A DNA stretch of 64,000 bases from Paraspadella gotoi (GCA_051294375.1 CM119270.1:13222741-13286740); one strand, 5' to 3'; shown: positions 16,136 to 31,110, counted from the stretch's first letter. The notes: a model not told the origin generated them from the letters alone. Numbers and translations: made by a program.

Positions 16136-16762
16136 TTTTATTTAATTATTATTTATTTATTTTATTTATTTATTCAATTTATTTATTTTCTCCCTCTCTT
16201 CTTCTTTCTCTCTTCTTTCTTTCTTCTCTCCTCTCTTCTCTCTCTCTCTCTCCCCGCCATTGCTTGTTTACCCTTGTTTTCAGGCATTGTTACTTTTATC
16301 TTTCCTTCTTTATTCTTTTTACGACGCGAATCGATTCAAAAACAACGAAACGGAGGCTCATATCATATAATAAAGGCGTCCCGACCCAACGATTCTAAAC
16401 GATCGCGACAACAACAACAACAACAACACAGACGTCAAGACGAGAATATGCAAACGACTCCTCCGCTGGTGACCGTCTCCATTTTTTTTCCCAGGAATTC
16501 GGAAATTAGCGACAAATTTTCGAAATTTTGAGGAAACAACGACAACGACAAACAACAAAGTTCCTTTATTTTCTCGTTGATTCGGTGAAGGGTTTAAATG
16601 TTTTAATTGTTTTAGTGTTAAACTGCATTTATCTTCTGCTTGACTGAACTTGAAAATCAATTTGGTTTTTTCAAGTTAAAAGAGTTTCTGTTTTCTTGCG
16701 CTTTCGTCTCTTTCTCTTTTTCCTTCTTTTCCCTTCTTATCTATTTGCCTATCCTTTCATTA

Positions 16763-16821
<59 letters not shown>

Positions 16822-16838
16822 CTCTCTCTTTCTTCCAA
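15031..16838 (+). repeat. Direct repeat D, second copy
   Basis: Same-orientation copy of 3,404-5,118 with scattered insertions, including an expanded (TTTA)n array at 16,085-16,190. It starts just after a (GA)n-rich stretch (14,940-15,030) and ends in the (CT)n tract at 16,768-16,838. Likely the same locus read twice. Confidence 0.88.
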
Positions 16839-16869
16839 ATACCTCTCTTCCCATCTTTCTCTTTCTCAG

Positions 16870-17450
16870 CAAAATCAGAATTCCATAAATCAAAAAGTTG
16901 TTGAAAGACGTCAGACCGATAGGTTTACATTTTCTGTCAGTTTCCGTCAGACTCATGTGGGTCCAATATTTTATAGCAGTCCGTTGATCTGTCGGTCTTT
17001 TATTAACAATTTGATGTTTAATTTTTTATCTGAAAATAAGAAACTTATGAAATACGTCTGAGATTTAACTAAATATAGAGCTCAACCAACAGACGAGTTT
17101 TTTTGACCAAAGTATTTATTTGTTTTGTTTGTTATTGATGCGAATAAAAGGATACTTTTAGCTACTTTTTTCCGTTTCTCTTAAGAATATACGAATATTT
17201 ATATCTTATCATAATCTGGCTCGCATCAGCCAGGTTTCAATATGCCTAATCGGTTTTAATGCATCAAATCCCCTGGTTTCCCAGCTTCTCCATCGGATCG
17301 CCTTACCATCCTAAGCCTCACCGTCTCCATCCACTCCATCCACTCCATCACAGCCACCTCCGTCCTTTTCCGCCTGAACCTTCGGTTTCCCAAATCGTCT
17401 TTTCGGTTTTTGTCCATCAATCACGAGGAAAGCGAGCGATTTTCCACCTC
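16870..17450. other. Unique stretch without a recognised gene
   Basis: Moderately AT-rich and non-repetitive apart from a short CCATC-rich stretch near 17,320-17,350. No splice-supported frame was found. Confidence 0.5.
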
Positions 17451-17452
17451 TG

Positions 17453-17690
17453 CCGCCCTTGCTGTCTCGCTCGCTATTTCATCCCCTCATGCCTCGCTCG
17501 CTGTCTCGCTCGCTATTTCATCCCCTCATGCCTCGCTCGCTGTCTCGCTCGCTATTTCATCCCCTCATTCCGCCCTTGCTGTCTCGCTCGCTATTTCATC
17601 CCCTCATGCCGCCCTCGCTGTCTCGCTCGCTATTTCATCCCCTTATGCCTAACTCCCTGTCTCACTCGCTATTTCACCCCCTTATGCTTT
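17453..17690 (+). repeat. 39-bp minisatellite
   Basis: Six to seven units of a 39-base repeat contain TGTCTCGCTCGCTATTTCAT and CCCCTCATGC. Degenerate units continue to about 17,870. Because 39 is a multiple of 3, two frames stay open as 13-residue repeats (for example LARCLARYFIPSC). No flanking gene structure suggests translation. Confidence 0.92.
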
Positions 17691-18525
17691 ACAATTACAC
17701 GCTATCTCGCTTGCTATTTTATCCCTTTATGCCTCAGTCACTGTCTTGCTTGCTTGATCTCTTTTTGCTTTACTTGTTGTCTCGCTCACTATTTCATCCC
17801 CTTATCGCATTCTCACTCGCTATTTCATTCATTTATGCCACCCTCGCGGTCTCGCTCGCTATATTTATGCCCTTTTGTTTTCCCGGCTGTCTTGCTCTTT
17901 CGTTTATTTTTCACTATATTTTTCTGCAATCTCAATCTAGCTCACGGACTCACTCGCAGTTTCGATCACTGACTCACTCTCAGTCTCGCTCGCTATTTCA
18001 TCCTCCTTTACAACACGCGTTGTCCTGTTTGCTATTAAGTCGACCCTTTTTCACAGTTTTTGCTTCAATTACCCTCAGCTCTCTGTTTTGTCCATCAGCC
18101 CTGTCGCCCTCGTTGTCTTTATTGCTGTTTGGACCTCAACCGTCCGAGGCCAACTTCTTCGTTGTCACATGATTCCCTCTCACTTAGAATTCTCTCCGTC
18201 AATTCTCACTTGGGGAATTTCTTATTCAAGAAATTTTCTTTGATTAAACAACTAACCCGGTCTAATCCCCTTTTTTTCAATTTCATAATCGTCAACTAAG
18301 CTCGATCGTTCGCTCGATTCCTTTTTAACAATATCTTTGTTGTGACTCTCACATTCTCACAGTCTCACATTCCGCATTCCCTCGTTGGATACATTTGCAT
18401 TGGGAGAATCGCTTTCGTTTTTGCCTTCACTCCAGTCGCGACAATTAAGTGTCGACGGAATTTTAATTGGTTCTATCGATCCGTCCGCCCAAAACACAAT
18501 CTTCCCCTTGTTTTTCTTCCATTTT

Positions 18526-18641
<116 letters not shown>

Positions 18642-19025
18642 GCGTCCCGACGACCGATGTTAAATCGTTTTTTCTCCTTTAGCCAAGTCCCATTAGGTCG
18701 CCATTGTTTTAATTCATTCTAGAAATCCTATTATACTTGAAATACTAAAAACAATTTTCTCTTTAAAACCGGAAGGTGGATCCAAATCGGTGTTGAAGCT
18801 CTGTCGCTGCGGAGTGACGGAGTGACGACTTGGTGGAGTGAAGTCAATAAAGATATGGCACAGATGAAAGAACGCGGAGCGAGGAATATAACATAATGAA
18901 CGAAGCGATCGATGAATCTTTGAAAAATGTGTTATTGCGTGACTGAAAACTGTAAAAGCTGCGTGACTCGCTGTGAGAGTTATGAGGGCAGTTAATGTAT
19001 TGGGGAGATATGTTCCATTTTACTG

Positions 19026-19129
19026 TCGACATTGTGAAAATCGTTGCTCCTTTTCCTTCACGTCAGACAAAGNNNNNNNNNNTCGACATTGTGAAAATTG
19101 TTGCTCCTTTTCCTTCACGACAGACTAAG
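19026..19129 (+). repeat. 47-bp direct duplication flanking a 10-N gap
   Basis: 19,026-19,072 and 19,083-19,129 are the same 47 bases with three substitutions, separated only by ten N. This looks like overlapping contig ends that were not merged, or two units of the local degenerate repeat. Confidence 0.9.
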
Positions 19130-19334
19130 TTGGTCAAAACGTTTTGCAGACATTATTCCCTCAACAATCACTTCCGTCAGACGAAGATTGTTAGTCAGAC
19201 AGAATNNNNNNNNNNNNNNNNNNNNNNNNNTGTCAGATCGGACGAACATTATTCATTCAAATTGTCAGTCGGCAAGATTGGTCAGTTCTAACAAAGATTT
19301 GTTATTCTGACGAACATTGTCAATCAGAATTGTT

Positions 19335-22066
<2,732 letters not shown>

Positions 22067-23284
22067 CATCTTCTCTTTTTTGTGTATTAAACGAACATTA
22101 TAACTCGACTTGTCAGTCGTACGAAGGTTGTCAGTCCCACAGAATTGTCAGTGAGACGAAGGAAGGATTTTTCTTCGATTGTTTACGCGCGAATGTTTAC
22201 CAATATCTCGGCGAGTTTTCCCGGTCAGGGTTGGAAATTCCCAGGAATAAATTCCTTCTGGAAAGTTGTAAATCTTCCGTTTTGTNNNNNNNNNNNNNNN
22301 NNNNNNNNNNNNNNNNNNNNNNNNNNNNNNNNNNNNNNNNNNNNNNNNNNNNNNNNNNNNNNNNNNNNNNNNNNNNNNNNNNNNNNNNNNNNNNNNNNNN
22401 NNNNNNNNNNNNNNNNNNNNNNNNNNNNNNNNNNNNNNNNNNNNNNNNNNNNNNNNNNNNNNNNNNNNNNNNNNNNNNNCTCACGTATTTTAACGAATGA
22501 CGACGCTCACACCACGCTCATATTTTCGTCGTCGTCGTCGGCTTAGTCGTTGTCCGTTGTCAGATGCAATTGTAACCGGCTCCTCGGATATTGTGTCATA
22601 TGGATTGAGTCAGTTTGGACGCGAGGCATAATAAAAAAAAAAATTAAATATAAGTTACCCCAGTTTCTAAGTGTGTCGGAAAAATTGGACGCTAACGCAG
22701 ATTAGAGACGTTGATGTCCTTCTACTTCGTCGTCATCATCTCTGCCGTCATTGCTGTCGTCGTCGTCGTCTTATTTTATCGAATTTTCTCCTCGAGTTGA
22801 TCACAACGACATCAGTCATTTCTTACTTCTACTTCTTCTTCTTCCTCGTCGTCGTCGTCGTTATCGTCTTCGTCGTGACGCAGATGAAAACGACGTTCCC
22901 CCGCCGACGATGTCGTTAGCGAAGACACGTCGCTTTACTTTCTCTACCGAATCTTTTTCTCTTTCGTTTGTCGTTATTGTCATGTCGTCGTCATGTACTT
23001 TTCGCCGTCGTTCTTGTCGTTGTCGTCCCGAGGTTTTGGTTTGAGGTTGTTGCAGTCGCAGCCCTAGCGCGGAAAAGAGGGGGGGGGGGAAGTACGAAAG
23101 TGGGGGGGAGTTCGTCATCTTTAAATCGTTCGTCGCTTCTGTGTTGTCTTTTGTTTTCTCTTGCGAGGAAGCCTTGAGAGACTTTTGTATCATCGCGGAC
23201 GGAAACGTAGTTATAACGCGGAAAAATAATCATATATCGCAGTCGTTCTAGTAAGCAGGGAAAAGTTAGGATCATGATAATTAA

Positions 23285-23315
23285 TAGAAATAATAATTGA
23301 TAAGAATAATAATAA

Positions 23316-23387
<72 letters not shown>

Positions 23388-23393
23388 TAATAA
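23285..23393 (+). repeat. (AAT)n array, copy B
   Basis: About 30 AAT units. They give poly-Asn and poly-Ile frames that are not genes. Confidence 0.95.
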
Positions 23394-23515
23394 TACGAGA
23401 AAATACAGAGGATGACCCGGACGAAGACAACAACGACAACGAAGACAACGACATTGTCGGATTCCGTCGCGGTGAATCGATCCATTTTTTTCTCATATTT
23501 TTTGTCTTATTGCAG

Positions 23516-23689
23516 ATGCCCACAAAAATCCCTCCACTAAGCACAAGTTCCCCCGACGGGCCGAGGAGAAACTACAGAAAAAAAAGAGCAAAAAAAGAAA
23601 AAAGAAACTCACGACTCGGAGAAGACTGCGAAATAAATAAAATAAAAAACAAAAAAAAACAAAACCAAAAACAAAAGACAACAGAATAA
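23516..23689 (+). CDS. Possible terminal exon with a Lys/Arg-rich frame
   Basis: A good acceptor (pyrimidine-rich stretch, then TTATTGCAG) ends at 23,515 and is followed by an ATG and 57 codons to a TAA. The frame begins MPTKIPPLSTSSPDGPRR and becomes Lys-rich. Upstream, 23,409-23,471 could be an Asp/Asn-rich exon ending at GTGAAT, but joining it changes the reading frame downstream. Copy A has the same acceptor with an ATG at 20,894 and a different, shorter 45-codon frame, so the protein sequence is not stable between copies. Function is unknown, and a non-coding origin in A-rich DNA is about as likely. Confidence 0.22.
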   Translation: MPTKIPPLSTSSPDGPRRNYRKKRAKKEKRNSRLGEDCEINKIKNKKKQNQKQKTTE

Positions 23690-24227
23690 GAAATGCGCCG
23701 ACGTCAGTTGCGCATCTTCTGCGTGGAATTTTTTCCGAATGATTTTGAAACGCGGGGAAGAGGCGGTCGTTTTTTAATTCGTGTTTATATATTTTTTTTT
23801 ACAATTTATTAAAGCGATATAATAAAAAAAAAGAAATGGAATACATTGAATCTTAATTGGGTTGAAAAAAAAAAAAAAAAAAAACGCGTAACGAAACCAA
23901 ACTAACGTTTGACGAAGCGCAACGACGACGGAAGTAAACAACAACGACAACAAACGCAAAAAGCGAATTAATTCGGCGAACCTCCTTCGCGAGGCGTCGT
24001 CGTCTTCGTCGTCCTTCATCGTCTCGATCGTCGTCGTGGCGTCGTCGTGGCGAAGGATCCATTCGTTAATCTTCCTTGGAGACTCAATCATGGGGTGATT
24101 CTCTCCTCCCCCCAAGGGGAGTAGGGGAGGGGGTGACCCTGACTGATCCACTCCGTATCTATCTCTCCCCCTACCCTTCCGGGAAAACACCCCCGCCGCT
24201 CCTGCCACCGTTTTCGTCACTTCTAGC

Positions 24228-24260
<33 letters not shown>

Positions 24261-24474
24261 CTCTCTCTCTTCTCTCTCTCTCTCTGTCTCTCTCTCCTTC
24301 TCTCTCTCTCTCTCTCCCTCTCTCTCTCACTCACTTCCTCACCCGTCACTTTCTGCATCCGCGTTCAAGCTTCAAAAAAAAAAAAAAAAAAGAGAAAAGA
24401 AAAAAAAAATTGCAACGAGCGGAGAAGCGAAGTCGACTCTCTCCCCGAAAAAATATATTCATTCGCGCTGTTAA

Positions 24475-24507
<33 letters not shown>

Positions 24508-24624
24508 CTCTTCTCTCTCTCTCTCTCCTCTTCTCCTCTCTCTCTCTCTCTCTCTCTCTCTGACCACCCATGTAATTAGCTCTTTGCCCGACCAAATTCT
24601 CTTACCTTAACTCACTTCCGCCGA

Positions 24625-24834
24625 TTAACAACGCGGCCTTCGACCTTCTTGCTGCTTCGTCGTCGTCGTCGTCGTCGTTCGTCGGTCTCGTCGTCGTCGT
24701 CGTCGTCGTCGTCGTAGTCGTCGTCCAAGGCTTTTAAAAGCTCTTTTGTTTCGTGGCTTCAGTGAACCGTCGTCGTCGTCGTGGTCATCGTCGTTATCAT
24801 CGTCATTAGCATCGCCATCGATTTGTGGCTTCAT
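24625..24834 (-). other. Asp-rich then Arg-rich frame over (GTC)n, doubtful
   Basis: A minus-strand frame of 69 codons starts MKPQIDGD, runs through Asp-rich repeats to a non-repetitive core GSLKPRNKRAFKSL, then becomes poly-Arg and poly-Thr. The ends are clearly repeat-derived. The middle is complex sequence and may be all that looks coding. No splice signals were assigned. Confidence 0.15.
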
Positions 24835-24849
24835 TTTTTTTTTTAAGTT

Positions 24850-26450
24850 AAATCGCTTTAATCAAAAATATAAATAAAATAAAAAAAATACCAAATAAAA
24901 CCCAACTTCAAATAAAATTCCTTTTTTTGGGACAAAAAAAAAAAATTCACAAACGAAATAGGATTTGATTGCTCGAGCGATTAGGGTGATCAACGCGATA
25001 AAAAGGAATCGAGGTGATTAAAAAAAAAAAATAAGAGTGATTCGGTCCAACAAAGTGATTGGAGTGATCCCGGAGTGATAAATAAGCGGATTTACAAACT
25101 GAATTATAAAATCTCGGAAATCAAATGCGAACGAAAGATGTGAAGAGCGATTGGATCCGAGGCCCTGCGCCTTAGAGCGCTTCCCTCCCTCCCTTTCTCC
25201 CTCTCTCCTCCCTCTCTCCTCCCCGATTTATTCCACCCCATTCCTCCATTTTTTTCTCCTTCCTTCCTTGAACGACACGCGCGTACCGCTCTCTCTCTCT
25301 CTTTCTCCCTCTCTCTCTCTCTCTCCAACCTTCGTCATGCATGGAACCGACGCTGAAACTTCGCCCTCACCCCCAATCGGTTGTCTCTGCTACCCCAACC
25401 ACCAACTACCCCACCTAAACCACCAAGTGGAAAACCACCGACGAGCAATCACCAATCATCGACCAATCATTCTCCTTTTTCTACCTTCTTTCCACTTTTC
25501 AAGTTTTAAAATGAGGCGAGAAAGAAATTCCATCCATCAAGGAAAGCCGCCCTGAAATTCCTACTTTTCCCCCCTTCCCAGTTTCTGCCGCCCCCCCTAT
25601 CCCTACGCTTTGGGAGAGGGAACCAGGGAACAAAAGGAAAAATTAAAGGAAAAAAAAAATCATCTAAAAAAACCCAAAAAAATTCCGTTTTTTTTTCTTT
25701 TGGAGAAAAAAAATGGCATCTGATGAGATTCACTCAAAAAAAGGATTAAATTAAAAAAAAAATAAAGGAAATACAGACTAATATTTTCGGGATTTCCTGG
25801 CTGAACTTTACCTTTTTTTTTATCACGCAGTCAACATTTTTTTTTGCTTCAACCGGAGGATTAACTTTGTCTACGACGTCGTTTGATTCACGATGAAATT
25901 AACCGAGTTAACGAGTGGAAGTTGTGACGTTTCGCCGCCAGCGTTAGCGTCCACCCTATCTTCAATATTGAAAATTACTCGAAAAACAGTAAATTTATTC
26001 GTAAACGAAATAGGCTATGAAAAATTTTGTTTTTTAGTTTAGATTCGAAGGAGAAATTTATTTAAAATAAATCCTTGTATGAGGAAAAAAAATGAGAAAG
26101 TAATTTTTGAAAGAAAATTGCGAAAAGCCCTCACACAGAACGTACTCTCTCACTCACACAAAAAGAAACTAAAAAAGAAAAAAAAAATAAGGGGAAAATT
26201 CCTCCTCAGAGTCGATTTAATTTATTTCACAAAAATGAATTTTTCTTCAAAAACTCGGAATAAAAAACGAAAACACAAAAGAAAAGTTTTGAAGTAGGTC
26301 GTTAAGACAAAGAAAAAAGCAAAATTTTTCAGAATCCTTGATTATTTAAAGAAAAAAAAAAAAATTTGTAAAATAAAAATAACGTCAAAAGAATATAAAA
26401 TTGCCCGTCATGCAAAACCAAACGAAACAAAAACAACAAACCCCCCCCCA
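24850..26450. other. AT-rich unique region, no gene identified
   Basis: Rich in A runs, with a CT-rich patch at 25,180-25,330 and a small frame at 25,338-25,510 (starting MHGTDAETSP) that shows no recognised domain. A run of GTGATT/GTGATC units lies at about 24,960-25,080. Confidence 0.5.
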
Positions 26451-27200
26451 GAAAATCAAAAATAAAAACCGGGTTATAAGTAAATCAAATAAAGAAAAAA
26501 ACTAGGAATAATTAGGAATAAATAAAGGGCAGACTCGATTGGGTAATAAACTCGTTCGTCCTCCGCCAGGTGTCGACTCCTGACGATTCTTTTGATAAAA
26601 CTCCTTCTTCCCTCGATCCCCTCTTTTTCTTTTCCCGCCTCCAGTAGGCAGAGTCGCGCCAATCACTTCGTCAATCCTTCCCTGGATGTCGCAGCAGCGC
26701 AGTAACGAGCGGCGAGTCTCGAACCCAAAAGCAAGAAAACCAGACTTCCTTCTGACTCGACCCATCTTTTTTTCTTTCTCAAATTGTTTATTGTCATTGT
26801 TTTCATCTCCATGACGACCAAAGCCTCGTACCGTTCCGCCCTCCGACGACCTTTTTAGTCGATCCCCTCGCCCCTCCCCCCACTACTCAGACCAGATTTG
26901 ACCAACGATCGACCAAAAAAAAAACAACCTCTTTGCAGTGACCGAAAATTCAAACCCGCATCGCCACCCGCCAATCGACTTTAGACCCGCCAAACTTACC
27001 GCCAAAGATGCACTCTTCGAGTTTTATTCTTCCCCCACGCCTGCAAGAATTTTGCAATGATCCTTGGTCGACCTTAATCGCTCTCGAACGCCTCCTCGAA
27101 CCTTGCAACGGTCCCCCCTGCTCGCAATGACCTCCCCAGGATGACCCGTCGAATGACCCGTCAAAGGACCTCGAGGAATTTTAAAGGATCGACTCCTTTT
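26450..27200. other. Mixed unique region with two small doubtful frames
   Basis: A minus-strand frame at 26,502-26,765 (88 codons including stop, basic) and a plus-strand frame at 27,008-27,130 (40 residues, starting MHSSSFILPP) have non-repetitive composition but no splice, domain or copy support. Short ATGACCCGTC repeats occur near 27,135-27,165. Confidence 0.3.
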
Positions 27201-27219
27201 TCTCCTTCACGATTCAAAG

Positions 27220-27370
27220 TCTCGCGATTCCGAATTTCGAGTCTCGCGACGCCGACTGTCACGTGACTCCCGAGGTCTGGTCACGAGCGCCTCGGCTTCC
27301 GGTCACGTGGGTTTTTGCTTCCAGGTCACGCGCCCTTTCGCTTAGGGTCACGTGACTTCGAATGACGTCA
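27220..27370 (+). promoter_or_regulatory. Promoter-like array of GTCACGTG E-boxes with a CRE
   Basis: TCTCGCGA occurs at 27,220-27,227 and 27,244-27,251. GTCACG-type sites begin at 27,260, 27,282, 27,302, 27,325 and 27,347. The first and last are the full palindrome GTCACGTGAC, the third is GTCACGTGG, and the other two are decayed. Spacing is 20-23 bp, about two helical turns. A perfect CRE, TGACGTCA, lies at 27,363-27,370. GTCACGTGAC is the known site class for bHLH-zip factors of the MITF/TFE, USF and MYC type. A weak TATA-like CATAAAGG lies at 27,398. The gene served is not identified and either direction is possible. Confidence 0.6.
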
Positions 27371-27374
27371 GAGT

Positions 27375-28510
27375 AAAGTGGAAAATCAACAGCATCGCAT
27401 AAAGGCGGGCGGGATAACGAACTTTTGGCTGCTCCATTCGCACAATCTATGTTACGAAAATCATTCGTAAAAAAAGAAATAAGAACAACAACGACGAAAA
27501 CAAACCGCCAGCGTTTTTAGCGGTAGTAGTGGTGGATAGCTGATTCCAAATAAGAAAACCAAAAATCGAAATACAAATAAAAAAATAATAAATAATAATC
27601 TAGCGACATCAACACCTGTTGTGGGAACAACACATTTGTAAATCCGCAGAGGGTGATCTCGATTCGAATTAAAAAGAATCAAAAAACAACTGAAAATTGA
27701 AAAGAAGCTTCTGAAAAAAAAAGGGGAAAAAGGAAAAAAAAAACCGGTGCTCCTAATGAATGAAACCCCCTTTTCCGTGAACCGATAGACTGCGAAAATA
27801 GATTGTGAATGTTAAAAAGACGAAAAATCACAAAATCGCAAATGAAATCACATCTAAATCAAAGGTCACGGAAGTTTATAAAGATATAAAATTGAAAGAT
27901 GTGACTAATGTAAAATACACGATAAAAAGTGAGTAAAAAATAGATCAAAACAAAAAAGGAGAAACAAAGATAAAAAAAAAGATTCCCGGTTCGCCAGGCG
28001 AAGTTCCATGTTCCTCAGCCGATGTTTGTTAGAAGTTAACAACGAAATTAGTTAAAAACAAAACAAAAAGGAAAGAAAAAATAAAAAAGGTGGCCTCTAG
28101 AGGAACTTTCATTCGCGATTGATCCGACCGAAACAAAATAACAAAAAAAAAAGAAGCAAATTGAATCACATAGGCTAAATTGAGAGAAAGAAATATATAA
28201 GAAAAAAAAGGAAAAAAAACCCCAAGAAACGTCAAAGAAAACAAATTAAACGAATAAACTGATTAACTGTTGAAACCAATTGAATAACAAAAGGAAAAAG
28301 CGAAAAAAAATCCGACTAATTTGTTGTTTTTTCGCGTCTGTGTTTTTCTTCTCCCTCGCACGAACCCTCGCTTCAACTGATAAAAGTGATAAAAGTGATA
28401 AAAGGTGAGAAATGAGACGTATAAATGACGGGGGATAAAAAGTTTACCTTAGGTTAGGTAATGGAGTGGTGAAAAAGGTGGGAAGTTAAGAATTTATAGT
28501 TACAGTTGTA
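27375..28510. other. A-rich unique region, no gene identified
   Basis: A-rich plus strand with no frame of credible composition. Minus-strand Phe-rich frames reflect the A runs. GATAAAA repeats occur at about 28,375-28,440. Confidence 0.5.
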
Positions 28511-28513
28511 GGG

Positions 28514-28645
28514 ACCTGCTATGTCATTATCTTGTAAGAGTGATGGAGGCCTTAAACCACCAAAGCCTGTCCAAAGTCAGGGGCAAGATAGCTTATTTAT
28601 TAAATCAATGGATAATTTTTATACTGGTTGTACCAATTTAATTAA
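28514..28645 (+). repeat. Dispersed repeat TTG, copy 1
   Basis: Contains CTATGTCATTATCTTGTAA (28,519-28,537), a CCAAAGCCTGTCCAAAGTCA segment and the imperfect dyad CTGGTTGTACCAA (28,624-28,636). Related pieces are at 49,245-49,345 (minus), 51,269-51,292, 61,722-61,815 and 62,005-62,062. Copy 1 happens to have an open 63-codon frame from 28,521, but other copies carry stops, so coding is unlikely. Confidence 0.8.
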
Positions 28646-28649
28646 TGTA

Positions 28650-29265
28650 AAAAGATTATCTGGTATAAATGTTATAAAAAAAATTGCTTTGAGAAGGGAA
28701 CAGATTCGCTAGCTGCATCTAGCTTCTCAGTAATACATTTTAACTTTTAAGAATTAAATGAACCAAAGTAAAATTTTTAAAAACAAAACCGACGAAGAGA
28801 AAAAAATAATTTTCAGTCGGAAATTTTTCACCGATTTCAGCGAATTCATCAACGTCCTTGTCGTCGTCGTCTTCCTCCTCCTGCTCGTCCTCCTCTTCCT
28901 CCTCCTGCTCGTCCTCCTCGTCTTCTCCTCATCGCATCCAAATTACTCCCTGGATATTTTTAGAATCGTTGCCCTTTTTATGCACGTGATTCCCTCTTAA
29001 AAAAAAAAAAAGGTGAGATTAGCTGTTTGGGGAGAAAAAAACGCAATAAAAGGAATTCATTAGGCTAATAACCTAAAAGCGCATCAACCTTTAGCTTTTT
29101 AGAAAAAAAGAAGAAAAAAAAACTCTCGTGCTAAAGAAAAACGTTCGAATTCGTTTTTTGTTTTTTTTTTAGTCAAATGCTTCCCTGGTTACGGATTATC
29201 GCAACAGTTGATATTCGATCGTTCAGTAGATCGTTCGATCGGTCGTTCAGTCCTTCGTTCAGTCC
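28650..29265. other. Unique stretch with a CTCGTCCTC-rich patch
   Basis: A pyrimidine-rich patch (28,855-28,930) gives Leu/Val frames. From 29,208 there are GTTCAGTCCTTC and GATCGTTC short repeats. No gene seen. Confidence 0.45.
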
Positions 29266-30854
29266 TTCGTTCAGTCGTTCGTTTTTTCTTTTGTTTGGAT
29301 AATATTGTTTTGACTCAATTGAATATTTTTAAACCTTTCTCCCTGTCACGCCATAGACAAAGTCATCGTCGCTCTTCTCTTCATTATCCTCTCACGCCAC
29401 AATATTTCTTTCACGCCATCTTCCAATTGCTTTCATTTCCCCTTTTCTTCCCTCCTCCCTCTTTTCCATCTCCACAGGTCTCTCTTTGTTTCTCATCTTT
29501 AATTTCAGGTTGTCATCGCCTTCGTTCTCCAAGGCCACTTCCTTCTCTCCTTCGTTCACAAAGGCTACTTCTTTCTCTCCTCATTTTCTTCGTGTTTTTG
29601 CCCTCGAACTGAGATGATTTTCTCCGCCCCCCCCAAAAAAAAAAAATTCACACGTAGACCGAGATGGCCGAAGCTGGCGGAAGAGAAAGATGGAGATATT
29701 AAACATTAGTTTCAGTTTCCTTCCACAGCCACATCTAGTCTCTCGAACAGCCACATCCACAGCCCAATCCACAGCCCAGTCTTCGTCCCTCAGTTCGCAT
29801 TAAACACGAAAATTCTGGTTTTTTCCTTGTTTGCTCTCCATTTTACTTTCGTCTCTCTTCTCTCTCTATTCCCCGGTTCTTGCCCCCTTTTCTCCTCATT
29901 TCCCCGATTTTCTAATTCTTTTCTCACCCCTCCCCTACCCCTCACCTCCTTACCCCCTTAAACCCCGAACCCCCCCTTCACCTTTTAACCCCTTTCCCCC
30001 TTCAAAGTGCCACGTTTTATTGATTTTCGTTAGTCGCCTCGATTCGTCGCTGCAACTTTATGTTGCACTAACTTTTCCTTCTTCCGGTGCTGCCCCGGGG
30101 TGCTGCCGCTGTTGCTTCTCGGCAGCAACGGCGCCGCTGAGATGTGACCCGGAGTGTTACTTGCGAACGTTGACATTTTACGCTTCTTGCGCGAAGGTGT
30201 TGCGGTTATACATGCCCTTGTGGTGCGGCATTTTGTTTCATCGCTGTTGCGGTTTAAACCCTCGTTTCGATTGGTTATGGTTAAATGCGCCGTTGAAGCG
30301 GTTTTTTTTTTACGCTTTTTGCGAAAGATAAACTGCTGCAATTGCTACTTACTCATTGCAGTTTTATTGCTTCGTAAATGCTTTATCTGTTTTTGTAAGT
30401 TGTGATACTTTAACGTTTCTTCCCATTTTGAGATGAAGTTGAGAACAATTTACGTTACGAATATTTGAATTTTAAAATGGCCCAATAAAAAGTAGAGGGT
30501 AGTGCTTCAGAGGCGTGATTGGCTGATTTTTTTTCATTTGTGCATTACAGTATTATTAATACTTTACTTAGAAACAGTCGCATTTGAAATCGATGAGAGA
30601 AAAGACTCGAATAAAAAATGAATTGAATGATGAAAAATGGATAAAATTTAAAAAAAGAAAATAAAAAAAAAAAAAGAGAAAAATTGTATTTCCGTTCAAG
30701 GTTAACAGCCGTCATTAAAAACGAGACGGCAAAGTAGAAAATCATTAATTCCTTTTTTCATTATTTTCTTTCCTTTAACAAAAGATACGGAATCGCGCGA
30801 GTCGGCGACGGAAAGGGAGGGGCCTGGGGGGGGGAATATCAGCTGACGGTTAAT

Positions 30855-31110
30855 TTTATAAATGTGAAAGTGAAAGTATTTATGACAATTTTTTTGATAT
30901 AAGTTTTAAAGCGTTTCTTACAAAAATATTTGAATTTTAATTGCTTAGTTTGGTCATTGTTTTATATGACCTCAGCTCGATGAATGACATTCAAGGATAG
31001 TTTTGTATATAAAACTGGAATAGTTTCGAAATACCCGTTGGTAATATTATTAGATGAAAGAGGCTCACGCCGTTATTCACGGTGAAAGGAAGCTGTGGAT
31101 CACCGCTTTC
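30855..31110 (+). other. Left-arm segment not matched in the right arm
   Basis: Homology between the arms is lost here. The equivalent interval (about 46,775-47,135) holds longer, different sequence. It is AT-rich and no gene was seen. Confidence 0.55.

Larger units (their letters stand above)
22084..24650 (+). repeat. Tandem duplication, copy B
   Basis: This looks like the polished version of the duplicated block: fewer indels, and a scaffold-style gap of 194 N at 22,286-22,479. The gap length is close to the roughly 181 bases found at the same place in copy A. Confidence 0.93.

Noticed and set aside
17453-17690. CRISPR-like array
   Set aside because: The 39-base units are contiguous with no unique spacers, and the genome is eukaryotic.
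26600-26765. tRNA gene on the minus strand (GGGTTCGAGACTCG looks like a T-arm)
   Set aside because: The T-stem does not pair properly and no D-arm or acceptor stem could be built.
28521-28712. 63-codon frame starting MSLSCKSDGG
   Set aside because: It overlaps a dispersed repeat whose other copies contain stops and frameshifts.
30154-30405. Frame ending at a GTAAGT donor with an acceptor-like TTGCAG at about 30,359
   Set aside because: The implied 33-base exon and the hydrophobic upstream frame are not kept in the inverted copy at about 47,600-47,860.
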